In this document: in pieces, positions 8,018-15,439 of the stretch | How the letters are laid out: each line of letters begins with the position of its first letter | How positions within the stretch are numbered: position 1 is the stretch's first letter | DNA from: DASZIT01 sp036268775 | Lineage (GTDB): Bacteria > Actinomycetota > Acidimicrobiia > Acidimicrobiales > RAAP-2 | Direction of reading: 5' to 3' | Assembly (NCBI GenBank): GCA_036268775.1 | Contig: DATATM010000024.1 | Span: forward strand, 62,001 to 126,000 | Length of the DNA stretch: 64,000 nucleotides | Notes under the pieces: generated by a model | Databases searched by the model: none | What the model was told of the DNA's origin: nothing | What the model saw: the letters and a program-made list of their open reading frames with translations, nothing else | Program-made: the position numbers and the translations under genes

Positions 8018-8992
8018 ATGTCCGAACCCGAACCCCACTCTCGGCGCCACGAACCTCCGGGTTCCCGAAGGCCGTCGCGCCTCCGCCGACTGGCCACGGT
8101 GGCCTTCGCCTGCGTGGTCATCGCGTTGGTCCTGGCGCCGGTCACGGTAGCCGTCTACCGGGTTGCCCTACCCAGTGCGGTGGCCGACTCCGACCTGGAG
8201 ACCGCGCCAAGCACGGTGGCGGTACCGCGTCCCGAGTCACCGGCCAACGAACCGTTGGCCTCCCAACCAACCCAACCAACCCAACCAACCCAGCCCCGGG
8301 CCTCGGACTTCAATGGCTCCGGGTTCCCCTCCCCCATTACCGTGGCGCCGTCGTATCTGATTGCGACCTTGAACGGTCCGACTCCGGCCTACGCCGATCC
8401 GACCACGGCGACGGTGCTGCAAACGATCCCGGCGACCTACTCAGCGGCCACCTTGGCCCTTCCGGTCATTGCCCAACAGAACCAGCGGGTCGAAGTGCGA
8501 CTCCTCCAGCGGCCCAACACCGCCACCGCCTGGGTGGCCCAATCCAGCGTGTCATTGACCCGTACCCCCTACCACCTGTACGTAGAGTTATCGACTCATC
8601 GCCTGCTCCTCTATGACAACTCGAAGCTGGTGCTGCGGGCACCCGCCGGACTGGGAGCCGCCCAGACCCCGACGCCGGCCGGCAACTATTTTGTGGCCCT
8701 GTTCGCCCAGTCTCCGAGCCCCGGCTATGGGCCCTTCGTCGTCGTGACCTCCGCGCTGGCCGACACCATCTCCGACTGGGAGCAGGACGGCAACCCGATG
8801 ATCGCCATTACCGGACCGCTGGATTCCCAAGCAGTCATTACCACCGGTGGCGGGACGGTCACCCGCGGCTGCATCGGACTCCTGGACGAGGACCTCGCCC
8901 GGTTGCGAAATGTGCCGGCCGGCACCCCCATCGACGTGGTCCCAACCCTTCGACCCGCCGCACCCGTCAAGGGGAAGACCACGACCACGTAG
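8018..8992 (+). CDS. L,D-transpeptidase-like (YkuD) membrane-anchored protein
   Basis: A 324-residue protein with a cytoplasmic basic N-terminus, one membrane segment at about 26-46, a Pro/Thr/Gln linker built from a short tandem repeat, an SH3-like region (about 105-180) and a C-terminal YkuD domain (YHLYVELSTHRLLLYD onwards). Such enzymes form 3-3 cross-links in peptidoglycan or attach proteins to it. The presumed nucleophile is Cys285, but the usual S-x-GC-x-R setting reads TVTRGCIGLL and the usual upstream IHG reads ITG, so activity is uncertain. The ATG fits the start of the basic N-terminus; a GTG at 7997 is possible. It is divergent from a polysaccharide deacetylase gene. Confidence 0.75.
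   Translation: MSEPEPHSRRHEPPGSRRPSRLRRLATVAFACVVIALVLAPVTVAVYRVALPSAVADSDLETAPSTVAVPRPESPANEPLASQPTQPTQPTQPRASDFNGSGFPSPITVAPSYLIATLNGPTPAYADPTTATVLQTIPATYSAATLALPVIAQQNQRVEVRLLQRPNTATAWVAQSSVSLTRTPYHLYVELSTHRLLLYDNSKLVLRAPAGLGAAQTPTPAGNYFVALFAQSPSPGYGPFVVVTSALADTISDWEQDGNPMIAITGPLDSQAVITTGGGTVTRGCIGLLDEDLARLRNVPAGTPIDVVPTLRPAAPVKGKTTTT
8262..8288 (+). repeat. Three 9-bp tandem repeats coding a PTQ linker
   Basis: CCCAACCAA occurs three times head to tail and encodes the Pro-Thr-Gln repeats of the transpeptidase linker. Such repeats can change copy number by slippage and so vary linker length without breaking the frame. Confidence 0.8.
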
Positions 8993-9023
8993 CCGGTGCC
9001 GGACTGGTTGGAGCTGTCGGGGT

Positions 9024-9692
9024 TCAGCGTGCCGCGTCGGTCATGGCGACGACATCAGACCAACCGATACCAACCGTCTCGCCGATCACCTGGCTGGTGG
9101 CGCGATCCACCAGCACGAAGAAGGGGTAGCCGAGCACCCGGTAGTCGGCCCATACTTGGTTGCTCATCACCACCGGGACCTGAACCCCCGCGGCCGACGC
9201 CCTCACCGCATCGGACGACAGGGTCTCGGGACCTTTGGTCACGACCATGGCGGACGTCCAGGGGGCAAGTCCGATGGCATCCGGTTCCCGGAGACCTTGC
9301 CAGAACTCCTCACAGCCATCGCAGTCAGTATGGAGGAATGCCAACAGCAGCCTGCCGCCACCGGCGGCGACCGCGACCTCGATCGGATCGCCTGAGGGGC
9401 TGACTCCGAGGATGTCCTGAGCCGGCCAGGGCGCGGGGGCATCGATCGAACCGGAGGGGATGGGGCGCAGTCCGGCCACGAACTCGGGGTCGGCCAGCGG
9501 GCCGAGAGGCGGCGGCGCAGTTGCCGGCTCGCCAGGTGGCGGAGACGGAGTGTCGACGGTTGGGATGGCGGAACCCGGGGCTACGCCCCCTGTCGGGACG
9601 GGGGCTGGGACCGGGACCGGGACTACTCCTGGATCGGAGATCCGCCCTCGACGACTTCGACGGTCTCGATAGCGTTGCCATTGCCACACCAC
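9024..9692 (-). CDS. Thioredoxin-fold protein (TlpA/AhpC-like)
   Basis: A protein of about 222 residues with a Pro-rich N-terminal region and a C-terminal thioredoxin-like domain. The redox motif CDGC lies in LLAFLHTDCDGCEEF and the conserved cis-Pro region in VLGYPFFVLVD. No clear membrane segment is seen. The start is difficult: GTG at 9692 is preceded at 9 nt by GGAGGAGGT and is the best site, but it makes the gene overlap the end of the zinc-ribbon gene by 70 bp. It probably acts in thiol-disulfide exchange; the partner is unknown. Confidence 0.6.
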   Translation of the reverse strand: MVWQWQRYRDRRSRRGRISDPGVVPVPVPAPVPTGGVAPGSAIPTVDTPSPPPGEPATAPPPLGPLADPEFVAGLRPIPSGSIDAPAPWPAQDILGVSPSGDPIEVAVAAGGGRLLLAFLHTDCDGCEEFWQGLREPDAIGLAPWTSAMVVTKGPETLSSDAVRASAAGVQVPVVMSNQVWADYRVLGYPFFVLVDRATSQVIGETVGIGWSDVVAMTDAAR

Positions 9693-9916
9693 CGGCAGGA
9701 CACCTCCTCCACCGTCTCGTCCAGCACTTCGACGTCTTCGAGGGTGAGCTCGCCGCCGACGGAGAAATGGTGGAATGCCCTGGTCCGGCGGTTGGTGACC
9801 ACGCTGAAGCGGGTCAGGTTCCCGCAGGCGGCGCACCGGTAACGAATGCTGGAGGCGGCAGAGGCTTCCGGAACGGCCGGCGAGGCGGGTACGGCCGTGG
9901 GCGAGTCGGTGGTCAC
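9623..9916 (-). CDS. Small zinc-ribbon protein
   Basis: A 97-residue protein with two CxxC knuckles, CAACGN near the start and CRWCGN near the end, separated by an RRTRAFHHFSVGGELTLED segment. This is a zinc ribbon seen in actinobacterial hypothetical proteins; no function is established. It starts at GTG 9916, where a TACCGT box lies 7 nt upstream, so it is probably leaderless. It is divergent from the exonuclease gene and overlaps the following thioredoxin-fold gene. Confidence 0.65.
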   Translation of the reverse strand: MTTDSPTAVPASPAVPEASAASSIRYRCAACGNLTRFSVVTNRRTRAFHHFSVGGELTLEDVEVLDETVEEVSCRWCGNGNAIETVEVVEGGSPIQE

Positions 9917-9923
9917 GCCCCTA

Positions 9924-9929
9924 ACGGTA
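9924..9929 (-). promoter_or_regulatory. -10 box TACCGT for the zinc-ribbon gene
   Basis: On the minus strand TACCGT ends 7 nt before GTG 9916. It fixes the start downstream of an in-frame ATG at 9970. Confidence 0.45.
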
Positions 9930-9978
9930 GTCGCGGCCCGCCGGCGGCTGAATCCGCGGCAATCGAACACCTGTTCGC

Positions 9979-9984
9979 TACAGT
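9979..9984 (+). promoter_or_regulatory. -10 box TACAGT for the exonuclease gene
   Basis: TACAGT ends 6 nt before ATG 9991 with no ribosome-binding site, which indicates a leaderless mRNA. Together with the box at 9924-9929 it forms a compact divergent promoter region. Confidence 0.5.
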
Positions 9985-9990
9985 GACCGC

Positions 9991-11502
9991 ATGGCTCTCG
10001 CCGTACAGCGGTCCTTCGACGACCTCGGAACCCCGCTCAGAGAAGTGACCTTCGTGGTCCTCGACGTCGAGACCACCGGTGGCTCCCCGGCCACCTCGTC
10101 GCTCACCGAGGTCGCCGCCGCCCGGTACCGGGGCGGCGAGATGCTCGGCACCTATCAGACCCTGGTGAAGCCGGACGAGCGCATTCCCCCGTTCATCACC
10201 GCCCTCACCGGGATCAGCGATCTGATGGTGGCCGACGCACCGACCATCGGGGCCATGCTCCCCTCCTTCCTCGAATTCCTAGGCGGGGCGGTGGTGGTGG
10301 GACACAACGTGCGCTTCGACCTTGCCTTCCTCAACCATGCCCTGGTTTCCACCGGTCGTGACCCCCTCCAGAACGCCACCGTCGACACCCTGGCCCTGGC
10401 TCGCCGGCTGGTGCGGGACATGGTGCCCAACTGCAAGCTCGGCACCCTCGCCACCTGCCTCGACCTCTCCCACCGGCCGTCCCACCGGGCATTGAACGAC
10501 GTCCTGGCCACCGGCGATCTGCTCCACCATCTCCTCGAGCGGGCCGGGTCGTTCGGGATCCTCGGCCTGGAGGAACTCCTCGACCTCCCTCGCCTGGTCG
10601 GCCATCCGCAGGCGGCCAAGCTCCGCCTCACCACCCGGCTCCCCCACCGGCCCGGCGTCTACTGGTTCACCGACGCCGCCGGCCATGTCCTCTACGTGGG
10701 CAAGGCCACCGATCTCCAGTCCCGGGCCCGGTCCTATTTCACCGGCGACCGGCGGCCGAAGGTCGGGCGGCTGCTGCGCCAACTCCACGCCATCCAGTAC
10801 CGGGTCTGCCCGGGGCCGCTCACTGCCGCGGTGCTCGAAGGGCGGTTGATCCGGGCCTGGTCTCCCCCCTTCAACCGGATCGGCAAGGTGCGGCGGAAGA
10901 GCCCCGGGGCCGAACCTCGCGCCGAGCGGCCCGCCGCCCCGCCCCGACGGGCGAGCGCCGGGTCAGGCCGGCAACGGAGATGGACCTCGGATCAGCTGGC
11001 CGGCGATCCCACCGCCCTCCTCCTGCCCATGGCCACCGAAGTGACCCGCCTGGCCCGCCTGCAGTGGTACGAGGATGCCGCCCGGATTCGGGACGAGGTC
11101 GATCGGCTCCGTCACCTGATGGGACAGCAACGGAGGGTCGAGGCCCTCCGCCGGGCCGGGCGAGTGGTGCTCTGGGTGGATGGGGAGGGATCGGTGGAAC
11201 TCGATGGCGGCCTGCTGGCCGAGTCGGGCACCATGTTCGATTCCGGGGCGGGGCGGGGCGGTCGTCCGGCCGGGGGGCCGGCCGGTGGGTCGCCGAGCCT
11301 CGCCGACACCGCCTTCACCATGACCAAGGACGGACACGAGCACGAGCGGATCATCGTCGCCCAGTGGCTCCACGCCCATCCCGAACGGGTCCGGGTGATC
11401 GAGGTCGAATCCGCCCAGGGCATCTCCCTGCCGGCGGACCGCATCCCGCACTTGAACGACCTCTGCGGGCGCCTCCGGGATGAGGGGGAGCTCGCCAGCT
11501 GA
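9991..11502 (+). CDS. DEDDh exonuclease / GIY-YIG nuclease fusion
   Basis: A 503-residue fusion of two nuclease modules. Residues about 20-185 form a DnaQ-like 3'-5' exonuclease with VLDVETTG (Asp25, Glu27), VGHNVRFD and HRALNDVLAT. Residues about 212-295 form a UvrC-type GIY-YIG domain (PGVYWFTDAAG, VLYVGKATDLQSRARSYF). A UVR-like helix pair follows around 350-375 (WYEDAARIRDEVDRLRHL). The same architecture is known from mycobacterial proteins such as Rv2191; a role in DNA repair or nucleotide excision is likely but not established. Between the GIY-YIG and UVR parts lies an Arg/Pro/Ala-rich linker. It ends two bases from the convergent PucR gene. Confidence 0.85.
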   Translation: MALAVQRSFDDLGTPLREVTFVVLDVETTGGSPATSSLTEVAAARYRGGEMLGTYQTLVKPDERIPPFITALTGISDLMVADAPTIGAMLPSFLEFLGGAVVVGHNVRFDLAFLNHALVSTGRDPLQNATVDTLALARRLVRDMVPNCKLGTLATCLDLSHRPSHRALNDVLATGDLLHHLLERAGSFGILGLEELLDLPRLVGHPQAAKLRLTTRLPHRPGVYWFTDAAGHVLYVGKATDLQSRARSYFTGDRRPKVGRLLRQLHAIQYRVCPGPLTAAVLEGRLIRAWSPPFNRIGKVRRKSPGAEPRAERPAAPPRRASAGSGRQRRWTSDQLAGDPTALLLPMATEVTRLARLQWYEDAARIRDEVDRLRHLMGQQRRVEALRRAGRVVLWVDGEGSVELDGGLLAESGTMFDSGAGRGGRPAGGPAGGSPSLADTAFTMTKDGHEHERIIVAQWLHAHPERVRVIEVESAQGISLPADRIPHLNDLCGRLRDEGELAS

Positions 11503-11504
11503 CG

Positions 11505-12725
11505 TCAGGCGAGTCCCTCCGCGCCAAATAAGGAGATGGCCTTGGCCGCCACATAGAGCTCGGCGATCCCCCGAGGGTCACCGAGGGACCGACCGGTCAG
11601 TTCCTCGATACGGCGGAGTCGGTTGCGGACGGTGTTGCGATGGCAGAACAGCAATGCTCCGCTTTCGTTGACATTGCCTCCGGTCAGGAACCAGGTGGTC
11701 AGGGTGAGCAGCAGGGTCTCCCCTTCCTCGGTCGGCAGGCCGACCATGTCGCCCAACAGCACTCGGGCGGCCCAGGCGGTGACATCGGGGGAAGCAGCGG
11801 CCAATACGGACAGAGGGTCCGCATCGATGGTTTCCACCCCGGGATGGCCGGCGGGGAGGCTCCTTCGAGCCATCTCCGCCTCGGCGAGCGCCCGCGGGGT
11901 CTGCATGGCGTCCTCGTAGCATCGGCTCATCCCGACCCGCCCCACCGCCAGTGTCCTCAGGACCTCGGTCACCTGAGCGGGTGATTGTCGGCTGACCGCC
12001 ACGATCCCCACCTGCTCGTCGGCTCGAAGGCGCCAGGCGGAGAGCACACCATGTTGCTTGAGGACGTGTTCCACTCGCGACAGACCCTCGGTCCCGGCTT
12101 CGGGGGTTTCGGCGGAGACGGCGACGTAGGGCCCGCGGTCGGGGAGGTCGAGGGCCCGCAGGCTCCCGTTGAGCACATTCCATTCCGCCCGGCGGCCTTC
12201 GAACAGCGCGTCGAGGAGCAGGGTCCGTTGCCGCTCGTCCCGGCGGGCGAGTTCGGTGAGCCGGTCGTGGTAGGCGGCGGTGACCGCCCCGGAATGGGCG
12301 TCGATGGCCGTCCACACCTCGGTAGCGGCCCGAGCCAGTCCCTTCCATTCGGCCGCGTTCCCCTCCGATGCCTGCTCCACCATCGCATCCCAGATGACCG
12401 TGAAGCCCAACCGGAAGGCATGCAGGACCGATCCGACCGGGACGCCCTGTTCGGCCCGGCTCCTGGCCGTCTCGCGGGCGGCGTCGCTGTGCACCGGTCG
12501 TTGGGCGGCGAGGTCGGTCAGGGTGGAGAACAGGTTCTCCCAGCAGCTTTGATACAGCTGTTCCTGACTGACGGTCAGATAGTGCTCATCGGCGTCCCGG
12601 ATCAGGATGACCAGCCGATCGGTCATGGCCGGCACCGACTCCAGGAGTTTGGCGGCCAGGTTGCTCACGGCGGTTTCGCCCGCGAATACCGGCGCTATCT
12701 CGACTACTTCACTCGGCGAGCTCAC
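11505..12725 (-). CDS. PucR/CdaR-type transcriptional regulator
   Basis: A 406-residue regulator. The N-terminal half has no named ligand pocket that I recognise, the middle fits the GGDEF-like CdaR region, and the C-terminus is the PucR helix-turn-helix with the signature NESGALLFCHRNTVRNRLRR. Family members respond to small metabolites and control catabolic or transport genes. The GTG start is chosen because TAGGCT lies 7 nt upstream; the frame is open far upstream but that part is antisense to livG. The divergent position next to a complete ABC importer operon suggests that it controls that operon (inference). Confidence 0.85.
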   Translation of the reverse strand: MSSPSEVVEIAPVFAGETAVSNLAAKLLESVPAMTDRLVILIRDADEHYLTVSQEQLYQSCWENLFSTLTDLAAQRPVHSDAARETARSRAEQGVPVGSVLHAFRLGFTVIWDAMVEQASEGNAAEWKGLARAATEVWTAIDAHSGAVTAAYHDRLTELARRDERQRTLLLDALFEGRRAEWNVLNGSLRALDLPDRGPYVAVSAETPEAGTEGLSRVEHVLKQHGVLSAWRLRADEQVGIVAVSRQSPAQVTEVLRTLAVGRVGMSRCYEDAMQTPRALAEAEMARRSLPAGHPGVETIDADPLSVLAAASPDVTAWAARVLLGDMVGLPTEEGETLLLTLTTWFLTGGNVNESGALLFCHRNTVRNRLRRIEELTGRSLGDPRGIAELYVAAKAISLFGAEGLA

Positions 12726-12732
12726 GAGAACG

Positions 12733-12738
12733 AGCCTA
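12733..12738 (-). promoter_or_regulatory. -10 box TAGGCT for the PucR gene
   Basis: On the minus strand TAGGCT ends exactly 7 nt before GTG 12725, indicating a leaderless mRNA. Confidence 0.5.
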
Positions 12739-12817
12739 CCCAAGACGTTTCGCGCCGCGCCTCGCACAATCAAAGGGGGGCAAAAGTGTGCATCTGACCA
12801 TTGCGATTGACGCAGTA

Positions 12818-12846
12818 GTGACACATACTTCATTGAGACGTAACAA
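12818..12846 (+). promoter_or_regulatory. Candidate promoter of the ABC importer operon
   Basis: GTGACA (12818-12823) and TAACAA (12841-12846) are spaced 17 bp apart in the AT-richer part of the 217-bp divergent gap. The -10 match is weak. A nearby TTGACG at 12807-12812 has no good -10 partner. A leader of roughly 90 nt would precede the ATG of the livG-like gene, which has GAGGGG as ribosome-binding site. Confidence 0.3.
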
Positions 12847-12942
12847 TGCCCGACAGCGAGATCCGGGGGGGAATTCGGTGCGATTGGCTCAGCGCGCGCC
12901 TCATCCGCAGTCTCCCGTCGCCACGCGTTCACACCGAGGGGC

Positions 12943-13824
12943 ATGACGACGTCAACGGCAAACGCACCCGCCGGCGCCGGGCTGTCCGTCGATGGGATCA
13001 ACGTTGCCTTCGGCGGTCTGGCCGCGTTGACCGACGTGTCGCTGCAGGTGCTTCCCGGCGAGGTGGTGGGCGTGATCGGGCCCAACGGCGCCGGCAAGAC
13101 GACCCTGTTCAACATCATCTGTGGCTTCGTGACTCCCCTCTCGGGGACCATCACCTATAACGGTCACACCATCGACGGCCGCAAGCCTCACCATTTGACC
13201 CGGCTGGGCATCGCCCGAACCCTCCAAGGGGTCGGCCTCTGGAATGGCCTGAGCATCATCGACAACGTGATGGCGGGAGGCGAGGCCAAGGTGCGAGCCG
13301 GCCTAACGTCGTCGATCCTCGGTCTCTGGCGATCCAGCCGAGAGGAGACCCGCCTGCGCCGGCGGGCCAGTGAGCTCCTCCACGAGCTCGAGATCGATCA
13401 GTTCGCCGAGGCTCACCCGAGCGCGCTGCCCTACGCCGTGCAAAAGCGCACGGCGTTGGCCCGCGCCCTGATGGCCGACCCGACCCTGCTGCTGCTCGAT
13501 GAACCGGCCAGCGGCCTCTCCCAGGGGGAGATGGACGAACTCAGCGCCCGGCTGATCGCCATGCGCGCATCGGCCAGCGTCCTCTTGGTCGAGCACCACA
13601 TGGATCTGGTCATGTCCACCTGTGACCGGCTGGTGGTCCTCAACTTCGGACAGGTCATCGCCCAGGGCACCCCGGCCGAGGTGAAGGCCAATCCCGAAGT
13701 GACCACTGCCTACCTGGGGGACGAGGTCCAGCCGATCGGCGCGGCGGTCGGTTCGGCGACCGGCCCGGCACCGGGGGTCGGCCCAGACGGCCCGGGCACA
13801 GCTAGAGGCGGGAACGATGCTTGA
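12943..13824 (+). CDS. livG: ABC importer ATP-binding protein, LivG type
   Basis: A 293-residue cytoplasmic ATPase of the branched-chain amino acid/urea/amide importer family. Walker A is GPNGAGKTT at 46-54 and Walker B is LLLLDEPASGL, followed by the H-loop in LLVEHHMDLV. The ABC signature reads LPYAVQKR instead of the LPYGxQRR usual in LivG, so the glycine is replaced by alanine. A Gly/Pro-rich tail of about 30 residues follows the ATPase core. It is the first gene of the operon livG-livF-livH-livM-livK and overlaps livF by 8 nt. The substrate is not fixed by the sequence; amino acids, amides or urea are all possible. Confidence 0.87.
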   Translation: MTTSTANAPAGAGLSVDGINVAFGGLAALTDVSLQVLPGEVVGVIGPNGAGKTTLFNIICGFVTPLSGTITYNGHTIDGRKPHHLTRLGIARTLQGVGLWNGLSIIDNVMAGGEAKVRAGLTSSILGLWRSSREETRLRRRASELLHELEIDQFAEAHPSALPYAVQKRTALARALMADPTLLLLDEPASGLSQGEMDELSARLIAMRASASVLLVEHHMDLVMSTCDRLVVLNFGQVIAQGTPAEVKANPEVTTAYLGDEVQPIGAAVGSATGPAPGVGPDGPGTARGGNDA

Positions 13825-14524
13825 CGTGGAGGAGCTCTCGGTCGCCTACGGCGCGGTCAAGGCCCTCCAGGGGGTCTCCTTCCAGGCCCAGGACGGCTCG
13901 GTCACCGCGGTCCTGGGAGCCAACGGGGCCGGCAAGACGACGTTGCTGCGGACGGTGTCGGGTCTGGTCAAACCGCAGTCCGGCACCGTGAGCTACGACG
14001 GGGTGAAACTCACCGGCCTCAGCGTCGAGAGCATCGTCCGCCTCGGGGTCTCCCATGTTCCCGAGGGTCGAGGAGTCATCGAGGAGCTGACCGTCGACGA
14101 GAACCTCCGGCTGGGCACGCTGTGGCGATTCGGCCATCGGGAGCGACGCCCGATGCTCCAGGAGATCTACGACCTCTTCCCGCCGTTGGCGGAGCGCCGG
14201 AACCGGATGGCCTCCACCCTGTCGGGGGGAGAGCGCCAGATGCTGGCCATCGGTCGAGCGCTGAGTTCCAAACCGACCCTGTTGCTGCTGGACGAACCCT
14301 CCCTCGGATTGGCCCCCCTGGTCACCGCCCAAATCATGGCCATGATCCGCAAGCTGGCCCGAGAGACCCGCTTGACGGTGGTCCTGGTGGAGCAGAACGT
14401 CCGGAGCGCCCTGTCGATCGCCGAGGAAGCCGTGGTGATCAACCTCGGACGGGTGGTCATCGCCGACCGGGCCGACACCGTCGCCGCCGATACCCAACTC
14501 CGGCACCACTACCTGGGATTCTGA
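13817..14524 (+). CDS. livF: ABC importer ATP-binding protein, LivF type
   Basis: A 235-residue ATPase, the second nucleotide-binding subunit of the importer. Walker A (GANGAGKTT at 34-42), the canonical signature LSGGERQ, Walker B (LLLLDEPSLGLAP) and the H-loop region (VVLVEQNV) are all intact, and the length is normal for LivF. It starts inside the end of the livG gene, which implies translational coupling and balanced production of the two ATPases. Confidence 0.88.
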   Translation: MLDVEELSVAYGAVKALQGVSFQAQDGSVTAVLGANGAGKTTLLRTVSGLVKPQSGTVSYDGVKLTGLSVESIVRLGVSHVPEGRGVIEELTVDENLRLGTLWRFGHRERRPMLQEIYDLFPPLAERRNRMASTLSGGERQMLAIGRALSSKPTLLLLDEPSLGLAPLVTAQIMAMIRKLARETRLTVVLVEQNVRSALSIAEEAVVINLGRVVIADRADTVAADTQLRHHYLGF

Positions 14525-14557
14525 GCCGAGAACCAAAGAGGAGAGCACAGCCACGCC

Positions 14558-15436
14558 ATGAGCCTGTTCGTCAATCTGACCCTCAATGGGATCACCAACG
14601 GGATGATCTTCGCGGCCGTGGCGCTGGGACTGGTGTTCATCTGGCGGGCAACCCACATCGTCAACTTCGGCCAGGGATCGATGGCCATGTTCACCACCTA
14701 CCTGGCCGTCACCCTCCTCGACCGCCACCTCAACTACTGGTTGGCCTTCGTGGCCGCCCTGGTGGCCGGGCTGGTGCTGGGAGCGGTCATCGAGCAGATC
14801 CTCATCCGCCCCCTCCGCGGGAAGCCGGCCCTCAACCCGGTGATCGTCACCCTCGGCTTGTTCATTCTGCTGGAGGGCCTAGCCGGATCGATCTTCGGGG
14901 TGGGAAGCCGCAGCTTTCCTCCCGCCTTTTCGCAAGCCGGGCTCAAGGTCGGGCACACCACCCTCGCCTTTTCCCACTTCGACGTGTTCATCCTCGCCGC
15001 GGTGGTGGTGTTGATGCTGGGGACACTGGCGCTGTTCCGGGCCACCAGCCTCGGCCTCCGCATGCGGGCGGCGGCGTTTGCCCCCGAAGTCGCCCGGCTC
15101 CTCGGGGTCCGGGTCGGCCGGATCCTCACGCTCGGTTGGGCACTGGCGGCCGTCGCCGGCTCCTTGGCCGGTCTGCTGGTCGCCCCCACCGTGTCCTTCT
15201 CTCCCAGCTTCATGGATCTCATCCTCGTCTACGCCTTTACCTCCGCAGTGGTCGGAGGTCTCGACAGCCCGGTCGGCGCGCTGGTCGGCGGGCTGGTGAC
15301 CGGACTCGCCCTCTCCTACGTGGGTGGCTATCTGGGTTCCAGCCTCGAACCACTGGGGGCGTTGGCCATCCTGATGGTCGTGCTCTCTGCCCGCCCCGAG
15401 GGAATCTTCTCCCGTCCCGAGCCGCGGCGGGTCTGA
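14558..15436 (+). CDS. livH: ABC importer permease, LivH type
   Basis: A 292-residue integral membrane permease with about eight hydrophobic segments. The family start motif is present (LNGITNGMIFAAVALGLVFIW, here split over the first helix), as is the glycine-rich cytoplasmic loop with AVVGGLDSPVGALVGG near the C-terminus, which contacts the ATPases. An AAAGAGGAG site lies upstream of the ATG. It pairs with the LivM-type permease encoded 3 bp downstream. Confidence 0.88.
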   Translation: MSLFVNLTLNGITNGMIFAAVALGLVFIWRATHIVNFGQGSMAMFTTYLAVTLLDRHLNYWLAFVAALVAGLVLGAVIEQILIRPLRGKPALNPVIVTLGLFILLEGLAGSIFGVGSRSFPPAFSQAGLKVGHTTLAFSHFDVFILAAVVVLMLGTLALFRATSLGLRMRAAAFAPEVARLLGVRVGRILTLGWALAAVAGSLAGLLVAPTVSFSPSFMDLILVYAFTSAVVGGLDSPVGALVGGLVTGLALSYVGGYLGSSLEPLGALAILMVVLSARPEGIFSRPEPRRV

Positions 15437-15439
15437 ACG

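Noticed and set aside
12807..12835. TTGACG as -35 box for the ABC importer operon
   Set aside because: No acceptable -10 box lies 16-18 bp downstream; another pair nearby fits slightly better.
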